Assembly (NCBI GenBank): GCA_001804865.1
Contig: MHBK01000001.1
Coordinates: forward strand, 104,063-168,062
DNA: 64,000 nt
From: Lentisphaerae bacterium GWF2_57_35
Lineage (GTDB): Bacteria > Verrucomicrobiota > Kiritimatiellia > CAIQIC01 > GWF2-57-35
Direction of reading: 5' to 3'
Under the pieces are notes generated by a model that saw only the letters and a list, made by a program, of their open reading frames with translations, was not told the origin of the DNA and ran no database searches. The translations under genes were made by a program, and so were the position numbers. This document shows, in pieces, positions 17,560 to 27,809 of this stretch (within the stretch, counting starts at the first letter, position 1; each line of letters begins with the position of its first letter).

Positions 17560-17926
17560 AGCGGATGGCGCCGGATTCGCCGGACGTATCGCGATGCGCG
17601 CCTCTGCATAAGACCGGCTTTTTCAGGCTTGCATTAGCATGACGCTATTAACTAATATTTAGTCAGTCTGGAAAAAATGAAGTATCCTTTGGCAGTCGAC
17701 GAATAGGCAACCATTTCGCCATGCCTGACGCATGGCGGCAATAACAAGGGCGATTGCATTGCGTAGGGCGCGGCGGGGGAAAAGTTGAAGACAGTGCAAC
17801 ATGGAACCAACGATAAGGACAGCCGGGCGTTGCCAGCTGCTCTTTGCTTCGGCTTGACCCCAGCATCCGCCACACGGGAAGCGTCGCCCCATTCGTAGAG
17901 CGAATCCATAAAACAAGGAGATCGTC
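17560..17926. other. Noncoding region holding a regulator relic
   Basis: No intact gene. It contains a dyad TAACTA-N5-TAGTCA (17649-17665), a perfect 8-bp hairpin CGCCATGC/GCATGGCG (17717-17737), and a decayed AraC-type gene start (17787-17909). A ribosome site AAGGAG at its right end serves the beta-helix gene. Confidence 0.7.
17787..17909 (+). pseudogene. Decayed 5' end of an AraC-type regulator gene
   Basis: This stretch aligns with 7376-7499, the start of the intact AraC-type gene, with one single-base gap. Counting by eye, about 86 of 123 aligned bases match, including blocks CAACGATAA, GCTTCGGC, TCCGCCAC and AGAGCGAATCCA. The gap breaks the frame and stop codons follow (17855-17857 in the frame of the ATG at 17801). 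The DNA-binding part of the gene is missing; the surface-protein gene begins 18 bases later. Confidence 0.7.
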
Positions 17927-20857
17927 ATGAATTCAGCGGCCAGAAGGGAAAGCGGTGGAGGGATAGGATATCTGTGGCGGGTGGTTTTTGCGGCCATCCT
18001 GTTGAGTTATTATGGGCTTGGCGATGGGGGCGCCGCGCCGAATGCTCTGGGTGTCGAAATTGATCTTTATGTGGATGCCGCCAATACAAGCGGGATCGAA
18101 GACGGCAGTGCAGCTCATCCGTACGCAACGATCGAGCAGGCCGTATCCGCGTCGATGGACGGCCACACGATATCCGTGACGCCGGGGGTCTACACAAGCC
18201 GCGTCAGCATGGTGGGGAAAAGAAACCTCCTTCTGATCGGCGGCGAGGGGTGGCGCTCCGGGCAACCCATGGCGGTCATGCAGCAGAGCTCCGACTACAA
18301 GTTCTCCATTACGTCCTGTGAGAACATCACGCTCCAGAGTTTTCGACTGCAAGGGGGCGTGTTGGGCGTTCAAGTGAGTTCCTCGTCGGGAATCAACCTG
18401 TTGAGCAATGTCCTTGAGAACATCCGACAGAGCCATAGCGGCAACGGCGGCACAATCTACGGCTACAACTCGGACATCAACATCGACGGCAATCTGATCC
18501 AGAACAACTATGGGGGCCAGCGGTATGGCGCCGGCTGCCTCCGCGGATGCGATCTGCGGATGGTCGGAAACGTCGTCAGCAACTGCACGGCATGGAACTC
18601 GGCAGCCGGTCTTTATATTGACAATACCGCGGGATCTCATGTGGTGCGAATCGGCGGCAACCGCTTCTACGGAAACAAAGCGGACTTCAGCGGCGCGATC
18701 GACTTCGTCGGGACGGGCTATCTGCGAATTGACCGCAACATCATCGTGGACAGCGGCGCGGATTGGCGCGACGGCGGCGCTGTGGACGTTTATCTGTGCG
18801 CGGGCGGCAGTGCGGAGATCGTCAACAATGTGATTCGGAACGTGCCGGCGATCTCCACGGCGAGCAAGTGTCTGCGCATCAAATCGGGTTCGGTGGGATC
18901 GATCCAAGTGCTCAACAACATCTTCCAGACGGCGTCCGGCTATGCGGTGTGCAACGAAAGCGCCCTGGCGCCCGTCGTCGATTACAATAACATCTGCGGT
19001 CTTTCCTTCTATGGCCTCACGCCGGGGGTCTGCAACATTTCGACCAACCCGATGTTCGTGAATGTGGCGGACGATTATCGTCTGCAGCCGGCGTCCCCGT
19101 GCATCGACCGCGGATCTCCGGCCGCGCAATACACGGATGCCAACGGAACGCGCAATGACATGGGCGCCTTCGGCGGTCCCCTTGGAAATAATCCGCCGGT
19201 CGCTGCCGGCCAGAGCGTAAGCGTTCCCAACAGTCTGAGCCGGGAGATATTCCTGACCGCCTCGGATCGGGACGGCACGGTCCTGGACTATGAGGTGGAC
19301 GTTTATCCGGCCCACGGCACGCTCGTCGTCGACGAGGCGGTCGAGCCTCGCCCTCCTTATCTGAGGGTGGTTTACCAGTCCGATCCGAACTATGTCGGAC
19401 CGGACAGCATCGTGTTCCGAGCCAACGATGGAAAGGAATACAGCAATCCGGCGTCGGTTAGCATAACGGTCACGTCCAATCGCGCTCCGGTGGCGTTCGA
19501 TGACGTCCTTCATACGGCGGTCAACACCCCGGCGGCCTGTGCGCTGTCGGCGTTCGATGCGGATGGAAATGTCCTCTCTTATGCGGTGATTTCGGGTCCC
19601 TCGCATGGAACGCTCAGCGGCGCGTTGCCTAATCTGGTCTACACGCCGGCTTCGAACTACGCGGGACTGGACAGCCTGACGTTTAAAGTTAGCGACGGCC
19701 GGGCGGACAGTCCGTCCGCCAGGATTTCGATTGCCGTGGCGAGCTGTTTTGTTGACGCGGCCGGCAGCGGCGGCAGCGAGGATGGGTCGCAGGCCCATCC
19801 TTATCGCTCCATGGAGGCGGCCTTGGCGGCGGCCGGCGAGGGCGCCGTCATCAGCGTTGGCGCGGGGACCTACCCGGCCATAACGATTGCATCCAAGGCG
19901 AACTTGGCCGTGGTCGGCTTAGGCGGCGAGACCCGGGTGGAGAATCCCACGAATTTCAAGTTCAGGGTAACGGGGTGTACGAATGTGACGATCCTGAGTT
20001 TTACGATTCAGGGGGGTGAAGAGGGTATTTCTGTGGTCAATTCGTCGAACGTCGTCCTTCGCGACAATATCGTGACGAATATCCGCCAGGATGCGCTGTC
20101 CAGTGTCGGCGCCCTTTACGGCTTCAATTCCAGCATCGTCATGGAGGGCAACGTCGTGGAAAACTGCTATGGCGGGCAGTACGGCGGAGCGGCTTACATT
20201 ATAAACTGTCAGCTCGATGTCATCGACAACCACTTCATCAACTGCACCGCGTGGAATTCGGGTGGAGGCTTCTACATCAGCAATATGGATGCGCGAGAGG
20301 TGTGGTTTGGCGGGAATGTCTTCGATGGGAATCTGGCCGATTACAGCGGCGCCATCGATATCTCCGGCAGCGGAGTCCTCGATTTGACGATCGATCACAA
20401 CGTATTCAGGCGCAGCGGTGCGGACTACGCGCAACGCGGGGGCGTGATCAAGCTCAACAACTCGAATCCCGGGAGCCTGGCGACGATCGTCAATAACGTC
20501 ATCGCGTCGCCCTATTCCACCGGATACAATTATCCGACGGCCGTGAACGCGCTTTCCGTGATGCCCATCCAGTTGGTTAACAACATTATCTATAGCGGCG
20601 ACTATGCCGTATACGCCGCTTATCCCAACACCGTCTTCATGGAGTACAATGACGGCTTCAATGTCCGGTATGGGTCGTACAACACAACGCAGGGCGCGGG
20701 CAACCTGACGGCGGATCCCCTGTTTGTCGATCCGGCGGCGGGCGACTATCGGCTTCGCGCTCTCTCGCCCTGCATCGACGCCGGAAATCCCTCCGAAGAA
20801 TACAACGATGAAGATGGCACGCGAAACGACATCGGCGCCTATGGGGGAATCTGGTGA
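17927..20857 (+). CDS. Secreted protein with two parallel beta-helix modules and an Ig-like centre
   Basis: 976 residues with an N-terminal signal segment (about 17-37). Two homologous right-handed beta-helix modules, about 46-425 and 606-976, each start with a YVDAANxSGxEDGSxxHPY-type motif, continue with pectate-lyase-like rungs rich in N, G and V (IYGYNSDINIDGNLIQN; LYGFNSSIVMEGNVVEN) and end with YRLxxxSPCIDxGxP and RND(M/I)GA(F/Y)GG. Between them are two cadherin/Ig-like domains (about 425-600; TFKVSDG, IVFRANDG). AAGGAG stands just before the ATG. It is probably an exported carbohydrate-binding or polysaccharide-acting protein; no catalytic residues could be assigned. Confidence 0.85.
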   Translation: MNSAARRESGGGIGYLWRVVFAAILLSYYGLGDGGAAPNALGVEIDLYVDAANTSGIEDGSAAHPYATIEQAVSASMDGHTISVTPGVYTSRVSMVGKRNLLLIGGEGWRSGQPMAVMQQSSDYKFSITSCENITLQSFRLQGGVLGVQVSSSSGINLLSNVLENIRQSHSGNGGTIYGYNSDINIDGNLIQNNYGGQRYGAGCLRGCDLRMVGNVVSNCTAWNSAAGLYIDNTAGSHVVRIGGNRFYGNKADFSGAIDFVGTGYLRIDRNIIVDSGADWRDGGAVDVYLCAGGSAEIVNNVIRNVPAISTASKCLRIKSGSVGSIQVLNNIFQTASGYAVCNESALAPVVDYNNICGLSFYGLTPGVCNISTNPMFVNVADDYRLQPASPCIDRGSPAAQYTDANGTRNDMGAFGGPLGNNPPVAAGQSVSVPNSLSREIFLTASDRDGTVLDYEVDVYPAHGTLVVDEAVEPRPPYLRVVYQSDPNYVGPDSIVFRANDGKEYSNPASVSITVTSNRAPVAFDDVLHTAVNTPAACALSAFDADGNVLSYAVISGPSHGTLSGALPNLVYTPASNYAGLDSLTFKVSDGRADSPSARISIAVASCFVDAAGSGGSEDGSQAHPYRSMEAALAAAGEGAVISVGAGTYPAITIASKANLAVVGLGGETRVENPTNFKFRVTGCTNVTILSFTIQGGEEGISVVNSSNVVLRDNIVTNIRQDALSSVGALYGFNSSIVMEGNVVENCYGGQYGGAAYIINCQLDVIDNHFINCTAWNSGGGFYISNMDAREVWFGGNVFDGNLADYSGAIDISGSGVLDLTIDHNVFRRSGADYAQRGGVIKLNNSNPGSLATIVNNVIASPYSTGYNYPTAVNALSVMPIQLVNNIIYSGDYAVYAAYPNTVFMEYNDGFNVRYGSYNTTQGAGNLTADPLFVDPAAGDYRLRALSPCIDAGNPSEEYNDEDGTRNDIGAYGGIW

Positions 20858-20889
20858 TCCGGCGATAGGAAGGTAGAACGACGAATCCA

Positions 20890-20927
20890 AGCCCGCATTT
20901 TTCGCCGCCTGGCGAGAAATGCGGGCT
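20890..20927 (+). terminator. Strong stem-loop after the beta-helix gene
   Basis: A 17-bp stem with one mismatch, AGCCCGCATTTTTCGCC against GGCGAGAAATGCGGGCT, closes a 4-base loop. It lies 33 bases after the stop codon. There is no T-run after it, so it may stabilise the 3' end or need a factor to terminate. Confidence 0.55.
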
Positions 20928-20990
20928 AACCGCTTGAAGATGCAAGCCATTCAAGGCCTCGTTCATTCGTTTTCTTCGCAAAGAAGCCGG

Positions 20991-21093
20991 GCCGCCTTCG
21001 GGGATTCTGAAAATCTACGACAAGGCGGCTGTTCATCGTCTTTCCCTATTGAACTACAGCCGGGGGATTCTGTAACGTGGCGGCTGTTTTCGT
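20991..21093. repeat. Two related GC-rich stem-loops upstream of trmJ
   Basis: The first has GCCGCCTT (20991-20998) pairing with AAGGCGGC (21022-21029); the second has AGCCG (21058-21062) pairing with CGGCT (21081-21085). Both enclose GGGGATTCTG and are followed by GCTGTT and a TCG. They look like two diverged copies of one element in the trmJ leader. Confidence 0.5.
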
Positions 21094-21109
21094 GAAGGAT
21101 GAATGAATT

Positions 21110-21883
21110 ATGTCTTTGGATAATATACGCGTTGTACTCGTCAGTCCTATTTACTCCGGGAATATCGGGTCGGTTTGCCGGGCGATGATGAACATGGGCA
21201 TCTCCGATCTCGCCATTGCGGCTCCGCGCGGCCCTATCAACTATCCCGAAGCGCGCATGATGGCCTGTCACGCGGAAGCCGTGCTGGATAACCGCAAAGA
21301 ATTTCCGACGCTGGCGGAAGCGGTGGCGGATTGCGGGCTGGTGGCCGGCACGACAGGCCGCGAAGGGCTTTACCGCGAGCATGGCAAGACGCCCCGCGAA
21401 TGGGCGCCCCGGCTTTTGCAGGCCGCGGAATCCTGCAAAGTGGCCCTGGTTTTTGGCACGGAAGACAACGGATTGAGCAACGAAGACATGGCGCTGTGCA
21501 CGCAGATTGTAAGAATCCCCTCCAACCCGCAGTACTCCTCCCTGAATCTGTCCCAGGCCGTCATGGTTTTCTGTTACGAGCTTTATGTGGCCGCCGGGGT
21601 GTTCGAGCCGCCGGTGGAGAAATCCGTCGAGGCGCCCTCGGCCATGCGCGAAGCGATGTTCCGAAAATGGCGAGTGTCGCTGCAGGAAATCGGATTCATG
21701 GAGGAGGAAAAATCGGATCACATGATGCTGGGCATCCGCCGGATTTTCTCCCGGGGTCCGCTGACCGTTAAAGACGTGCAAATCATGATGGGCGTCGCCG
21801 CTCAAACCCTCTGGTGCGCCGGACAGATGAAAAAGCGGACCGACGAGCCGCCTCCGACGCTTATCTTGCCGGATGAACTGTGA
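21110..21883 (+). CDS. trmJ: tRNA (cytidine/uridine-2'-O-)-methyltransferase TrmJ
   Basis: A 257-residue SPOUT methyltransferase that would methylate the 2'-OH of nucleotide 32 in certain tRNAs using S-adenosylmethionine. The knot motifs are clear: NIRVVLVSPIYSGNIGSVCRAMMNMG (about 5-30, cited as SGNIGSVCRAM), LVFGTEDNGLSNED in the middle, and IVRIPSNPQYSSLNLSQAV, the cofactor-binding trefoil knot. The C-terminal helical extension (about 170-245) is typical of TrmJ rather than TrmL. It stands alone between palindromic leader elements and a heptamer-repeat fragment. Confidence 0.9.
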   Translation: MSLDNIRVVLVSPIYSGNIGSVCRAMMNMGISDLAIAAPRGPINYPEARMMACHAEAVLDNRKEFPTLAEAVADCGLVAGTTGREGLYREHGKTPREWAPRLLQAAESCKVALVFGTEDNGLSNEDMALCTQIVRIPSNPQYSSLNLSQAVMVFCYELYVAAGVFEPPVEKSVEAPSAMREAMFRKWRVSLQEIGFMEEEKSDHMMLGIRRIFSRGPLTVKDVQIMMGVAAQTLWCAGQMKKRTDEPPPTLILPDEL

Positions 21884-21894
21884 GGGGGGGAGAA

Positions 21895-21920
21895 GAGTCC
21901 AAAGTCCAAGGAGTCCAAGG
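21895..21920. repeat. Short AGTCCAA heptamer fragment
   Basis: Three AGTCCAA units (one offset by GG) follow the trmJ stop codon by 12 bases. They match the unit that builds the 3723-3921 inverted repeat. Confidence 0.7.
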
Positions 21921-21948
21921 TTGGAGTGTGGGCTATGTCTGTCTGCTG

Positions 21949-21973
21949 CGTAGCCGCCGGCGTAAGCCGGTGG
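21949..21973. repeat. 25-bp inverted repeat, left copy
   Basis: This sequence is the exact reverse complement of 22870-22894. Each copy also contains an internal hairpin CCGGC-GTAA-GCCGG. The pair encloses the histidine kinase gene. Confidence 0.85.
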
Positions 21974-22171
21974 ATTTGTTAGTGCTGATCTTTTAGGGGC
22001 GTCGCTGTTGTGGTAGGGCGCTCACTCCCTGCCCGCAATGCTGCGCATAGCGCTGCAGGCGGACGCTGAGCGCCGTCTTTTCCTAATACGACCTGCGTCC
22101 GCGTCGTGAGGCCATCCGCCGTAGTTCTTTTTGATTGTTCGCCGGCTGAATCTTGCCCATACTGCCGACCT

Positions 22172-22897
22172 ATGGAACCGCAGGAGCGCCAACAACAACA
22201 AGGTATGAGCGAAGAGGATCTGACCCGGATGAACCGGGTGCTTCGTCATCGGCTGCGGAATCTGGCTTCGGGAATCAAGAGCACGGTGGCCTATCTTTCC
22301 CAGGAGCTGGCCGGGCGGCTGGCGCCCCAGGAATTGGAATATTTTCCGCTGGTGCTCAACGAATGCGACGCGCTCAGCGACCTGACCAGCCGCATGAGCC
22401 TGCTCTTTGACGAGTTGCCGCCGGGCTCGGACATGATGGCCGGCGACTGGCTTCAGGAGTTGTCGGTGCGCTTTCACGACCGGTTTCCCACCTCCTTGCT
22501 GGCGGTGGAGGCTGCGGCGGAGTTTCAGGCGGTTGCCCTGAGCTCTCCGGCCTGGCTTTCGGCGGCGGCGATGGAGCTGTTGACCAACGCCGCCGAGGCG
22601 GCGCCGGCCAAACTCGTACGCCTAAAGGGCTTGGTCGACGGAGGGGACGCCGTCTTGCGGCTTCAAGATTCTGGACCTGGAATTCGCGAGGAAGAGCTGG
22701 CTCAGTGCTTCAAACCGTTCTACACAACCAAAGTCCGGCATCTGGGCATCGGATTGGGGATAGCGGGTCGCTGGGCCGGACGGTTGAAAGGACAACTAAA
22801 AGCTGAACGGCAGACCGCCGGCGGGTTAATCTTTGATTTGCGCTGGCCGATTGACCGTTCGGAAATCAACCACCGGCTTACGCCGGCGGCTACGTAG
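22172..22897 (+). CDS. Short sensor-less histidine kinase
   Basis: About 241 residues from the ATG at 22172; a GTG at 22106 and an ATG at 22205 are alternatives and none has a strong ribosome site. There is no membrane or PAS segment. The phosphoacceptor helix appears as VLRHRLRNLASG, a variant of the usual HExRNP box, followed by an HATPase domain with MELLTNAAEAAP (N box), QDSGPGI (G1) and FKPFYTTK...LGIGLGIA (F and G2 boxes). It precedes an NtrC-type response regulator by 44 bases and is presumably its kinase. The last residues (NHRLTPAAT) and the stop codon are encoded by the right copy of a 25-bp repeat, so the original C-terminus may have been replaced. Confidence 0.8.
   Translation: MEPQERQQQQGMSEEDLTRMNRVLRHRLRNLASGIKSTVAYLSQELAGRLAPQELEYFPLVLNECDALSDLTSRMSLLFDELPPGSDMMAGDWLQELSVRFHDRFPTSLLAVEAAAEFQAVALSSPAWLSAAAMELLTNAAEAAPAKLVRLKGLVDGGDAVLRLQDSGPGIREEELAQCFKPFYTTKVRHLGIGLGIAGRWAGRLKGQLKAERQTAGGLIFDLRWPIDRSEINHRLTPAAT
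22870..22894. repeat. 25-bp inverted repeat, right copy
   Basis: Exact reverse complement of 21949-21973. It lies inside the 3' end of the histidine kinase gene and supplies its last codons; the TAG stop at 22895-22897 follows immediately. Confidence 0.85.
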
Positions 22898-22941
22898 CCG
22901 CACGGAAGCGATGGCGACGAGTCCAAAGGAATAGAGAAAAC

Positions 22942-24324
22942 ATGGCTGAATTGCAGATTCTTGTGGTGGAGGACGACCGGCTTTTGCGAAAGGTCGTGTA
23001 CGATCGGCTGAGCAAGTGGGGCCATCATGTCCAGGCATGCGAATGTTTGCATGAAGCTCGCGGCTATTTGGAAAAAAATTCCTACGACCTCGTCTTTCTG
23101 GATATGCGCCTTCCCGACGGCGACGGCTTGGATTTTCTGACCGAGCAGAAGAAAACGCTGCCCCAGCTCGACTTGGTCATCATGACCGCCTTTGCCGACG
23201 TGCGCACCGCGGTGTCCGCCATCAAGCTCGGCGCCTACGATTATCTCCCCAAACCGTTCGAGGACGAACAACTCGAAAAGATCGTCCGCAATGTTGGCGG
23301 CAAGGTGGATCTCAGCCGCCAAGTCACCACGCTGAGCCGGTTGACGGTGGACAACTACGAAGATGTTTGGCGCTTCGACAACATGATCGGCACCGACGCC
23401 CTTGGCCGGATTTTCGAGACCGCCCAGCGCATTGCCCAAGCCCCGGACACCACCGTGCTGATTCTCGGCGAAAGCGGAACGGGCAAGGGGATGCTGGCCA
23501 AGGCCCTGCACCGTATGAGTCCGCGCGCGGAAAAGCCCTTTGTCGATATCAACTGTTCGGCCATTCCCGAACAGCTCATGGAAAGCGAAATTTTCGGCTA
23601 CGAAAAGGGCGCGTTCACGGACGCCAAGAATAAGAAGCCCGGCCTGTTGGAAATTGCCGACGGCGGCTCCGTCTTTCTCGACGAAATCGGCGACATGGAC
23701 CTCAACCTGCAAGGCAAGCTGTTGAAGGTGATCGAAGACAAGGAATTCCGGCGTCTGGGCGGCGCGAAGACCACCAAGGTCGACATACGGATCATTGCCG
23801 CCACCAACCGCGACCTCAAGGAGCGGGTCAAGGAAGGCAAGTTTCGCGAGGATCTCTATTACCGGCTGTCCGTCATTCCTGTCGTGATTCCACCGCTGCG
23901 GGACCACAAGGGCAGCATCGAGGTGTTGGCCGCCCATTACGTATCCGTCTTCGCGCGGCAGATGGGCCGGAAGATCAAAGGCCTGACCGCGGAAGCCCGC
24001 CAGGCGATGCAGCAATATGGCTGGCCCGGCAACATCCGCGAGCTGCGCAATGTGATCGAGCGCGGCGTGCTGCTGGCGTCCGGCGACGAGATCGACCGGG
24101 AGTCCCTCGGCCTGCAAGTGGAGAAAATCCCCGCCGCCCGCGCGGCCTCTCCCGACGAACCCGAATTGGACCTGCAAGTCGAATCCATGAGCCTGGCCGA
24201 TGCCGAAAAACGCCTGATTTCCCAAGTCCTGAAATCCGTCGAAGGCAACAAAAACAAGGCCGCCGACATTCTCAAAATTCACCGCACGACCCTGTACAAG
24301 AAGATCGAAGAATACAGTCTTTGA
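22942..24324 (+). CDS. NtrC-family sigma-54-dependent response regulator
   Basis: 460 residues: receiver domain (1-120, phosphoacceptor D54 in [12 protein letters not shown]-containing LPKPF), AAA+ domain (about 145-385; Walker A GESGTGKG at 176-183, Walker [10 protein letters not shown]-finger region YYRLSVIPV) and a Fis-type helix-turn-helix (about 415-460, [20 protein letters not shown]). The sigma-54 contact loop reads GAFTDA (223-228) in place of the canonical GAFTGA. It is partnered with the short kinase upstream. Its targets are unknown. Confidence 0.92.
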   Translation: MAELQILVVEDDRLLRKVVYDRLSKWGHHVQACECLHEARGYLEKNSYDLVFLDMRLPDGDGLDFLTEQKKTLPQLDLVIMTAFADVRTAVSAIKLGAYDYLPKPFEDEQLEKIVRNVGGKVDLSRQVTTLSRLTVDNYEDVWRFDNMIGTDALGRIFETAQRIAQAPDTTVLILGESGTGKGMLAKALHRMSPRAEKPFVDINCSAIPEQLMESEIFGYEKGAFTDAKNKKPGLLEIADGGSVFLDEIGDMDLNLQGKLLKVIEDKEFRRLGGAKTTKVDIRIIAATNRDLKERVKEGKFREDLYYRLSVIPVVIPPLRDHKGSIEVLAAHYVSVFARQMGRKIKGLTAEARQAMQQYGWPGNIRELRNVIERGVLLASGDEIDRESLGLQVEKIPAARAASPDEPELDLQVESMSLADAEKRLISQVLKSVEGNKNKAADILKIHRTTLYKKIEEYSL

Positions 24325-24409
24325 TTTCTCCTCGACCCTTATCAGGAAGTCTCGTCATGGATCGTGATGAAAACTTGCTCTATCAATACGCTGGAAATTG
24401 GATTTATTT

Positions 24410-24656
24410 ATGGAAATACATTATTTGAAAACCAAGGACTTTGATAAAAAAACAATTGCAGGATCTTTTTCTTTCTGTTCAATGGTCTTCTGGAAATTAC
24501 CCAGACCAACTGCAAATCGCCATGACGAATTCCCACAGGGTCATTTCAGCATGGAATGGAGACCAACTCGTCGGCCTTATCAACGCTCTTTCTGATGGTG
24601 TAATGACCGCATATTTTCACTATTTGCTCGTTCATCCCGACTATCAATCAACATGA
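24410..24656 (+). pseudogene. Broken GNAT acetyltransferase gene
   Basis: The product starts MEIHYLKTKDFDKK and continues, after a one-base shift in a run of seven A residues (24446-24452), as QLQDLFLSVQWSSGNYP and GDQLVGLINALSDGVMTAYF, then FHYLLVHPDYQ. This matches the N-terminal half of a GNAT N-acetyltransferase up to the beta-4 strand; the acetyl-CoA loop (normally Q/RxxGxG/A) is replaced by ST and a stop. Both the frameshift and the truncation mark it as dead. It is clearly richer in A and T than its neighbours, which fits recent acquisition. Confidence 0.7.
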
Positions 24657-24697
24657 AATAGCAAGGCATAGGACCCCCAAGTGGATCGTAAATGGCG

Positions 24698-24720
24698 GCC
24701 CGGCTTCTCCGAAGACGGGC
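24698..24720 (+). terminator. Possible terminator stem-loop
   Basis: GCCCG-g-CTTC pairs with GAAG-a-CGGGC around the loop TCC, followed by TCTCCTTT. It would end transcription entering from the regulator and GNAT relic before the pckG promoter. Confidence 0.4.
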
Positions 24721-24781
24721 TCTCCTTTAACCCAAGTTTTTCATAAAGATTCGGGCCACCCAGGTTCCGTTAAGCGAAGTC

Positions 24782-24809
24782 TTGACATTCCGTTTATTAT
24801 GGTTAGCAT
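24782..24809 (+). promoter_or_regulatory. Putative pckG promoter
   Basis: A perfect -35 hexamer TTGACA (24782-24787) is followed after 16 bases by TAGCAT (24804-24809). This would start a leader of about 170 bases ahead of pckG. Confidence 0.5.
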
Positions 24810-24858
24810 CCGCACCCATAAGTCTGGAACAATTGTTCCGCGCGGGCGGGACATTTCC

Positions 24859-24964
24859 ATGAGTTTAAAAATTGTGAGTTGATGGCGGCCCGCCAGCACG
24901 GGTGGCTATTCGAGGCGCAAGGTCAGCAGCAGTCGATCGGGACTGTGCTGGCCTTTTTTGTTTT
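24859..24964 (+). promoter_or_regulatory. Candidate transcription attenuator in the pckG leader
   Basis: An intrinsic-terminator-like hairpin (left arm 24919-24934, right arm 24941-24955) is followed by a T-rich run to 24964, only 24 bases before the pckG start. Upstream, GCCAGCAC (24892-24899) is perfectly complementary to GTGCTGGC (24945-24952) in the terminator's right arm, so an antiterminator could form. A small hairpin CCCG-ccagca-CGGG (24889-24902) could in turn hide that strand. A seven-codon reading frame (24859-24882) precedes it. Ligand or trigger is unknown. Confidence 0.5.
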
Positions 24965-24987
24965 CCATAAACTACCGAAAAGGAAAA

Positions 24988-26799
<1,812 letters not shown>

Positions 26800-26840
26800 G
26801 CCGGGGGGCCCGCCGGAACGAACAGGAGAAGAGAAATACC

Positions 26841-27728
26841 ATGAACGAGACAGCGCTGATGTATACGGAGGGGGTGGGCTACCCCTTGCTCTCGCGGGGA
26901 AAGGTGCGGGATGTCTATGACCTGCAAGACGCCTTGCTGGTGGTCGCCACGGACAGGATTTCCTGCTTCGATGTAGTGCTCCCCACGCCGATTCCCGGCA
27001 AGGGCCGCGTGTTGACGCAGCTTTCGCGCTTCTGGTTTGAGGCGCTGGCCGACGTCATCCCGAACCATTATATAGGCACGGATCTCTCCGGTTACGTTCG
27101 TGACCCGAACATTCTCGCGCAACTGGACGGACGCTCCATGCTGGTCCGCAAGGCCAAGCCGCTGCCGATCGAGGCGATCGTGCGCGGCTACCTGAGCGGA
27201 TCGGCCTGGAAGGAATACGCGCGGACGGGAGCCTTTCGCGGCTTGGCGTTGCCCGCCGGCCTGCGCGAGTCCGATCCTCTGTCGTATCCGGTATACACCC
27301 CATCCACAAAAGCCGAACAGGGTCTGCATGACGAAAACATCACCTTCGATGAAACCGTGCATCTGGTCGGCAAGAACCTGGCGCGGGCCGTGCGCGACGC
27401 CAGCCTGCAGCTATACCGGAAGGCGGCGGACCTTGCTCGGCGCCGCGGCATCATCATGGCCGACACGAAATTCGAGTTCGGGCTGGTCGGGAATGAGGTG
27501 ATCCTTATCGACGAAGTGCTCACCCCGGATTCCTCGCGTTTCTGGCCGACAGACGGTTATGCGCCGGGCGGGCCGCAACCCAGCTTCGACAAGCAATATG
27601 TCAGGGACTGGCTTGAAGACGCCGGGTGGAACAAGACGCCGCCGGCCCCGGCGCTGCCGGAAGACGTGGTCCGAAAGACCTCGGAAAAATATCAAGAAGC
27701 GCTGCGGCGCCTGACCGCAAAGCCATAA
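26841..27728 (+). CDS. purC: Phosphoribosylaminoimidazole-succinocarboxamide synthase
   Basis: SAICAR synthase of 295 residues for the eighth step of purine synthesis. It shows [11 protein letters not shown] near the N-terminus, [17 protein letters not shown], the substrate segment [12 protein letters not shown], and MADTKFEFG with [20 protein letters not shown] precedes the ATG. It follows pckG by 41 bases. The length and sequence resemble the longer bacterial/yeast-type PurC rather than the short 235-residue form. The other de novo purine gene of the window, purE, lies two genes on. Confidence 0.94.
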   Translation: MNETALMYTEGVGYPLLSRGKVRDVYDLQDALLVVATDRISCFDVVLPTPIPGKGRVLTQLSRFWFEALADVIPNHYIGTDLSGYVRDPNILAQLDGRSMLVRKAKPLPIEAIVRGYLSGSAWKEYARTGAFRGLALPAGLRESDPLSYPVYTPSTKAEQGLHDENITFDETVHLVGKNLARAVRDASLQLYRKAADLARRRGIIMADTKFEFGLVGNEVILIDEVLTPDSSRFWPTDGYAPGGPQPSFDKQYVRDWLEDAGWNKTPPAPALPEDVVRKTSEKYQEALRRLTAKP

Positions 27729-27809
27729 AACACATGGGACCGCTGCCGCGCGGGTCCGCGCAGGGGACCGCCGCGCGGAGCTCCCTCAACCAGAGAAAGG
27801 CAGAGCCCC

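Noticed and set aside
17659..17997. Minus-strand frame of 112 codons upstream of the beta-helix gene
   Set aside because: It covers the decayed regulator start and promoter; the similarity to 7376-7499 makes most sense on the plus strand.
24898..24987. Alternative upstream start for pckG
   Set aside because: The upstream TTG lies in the terminator T-run; the ATG at 24988 has AAGGA and gives the family length.
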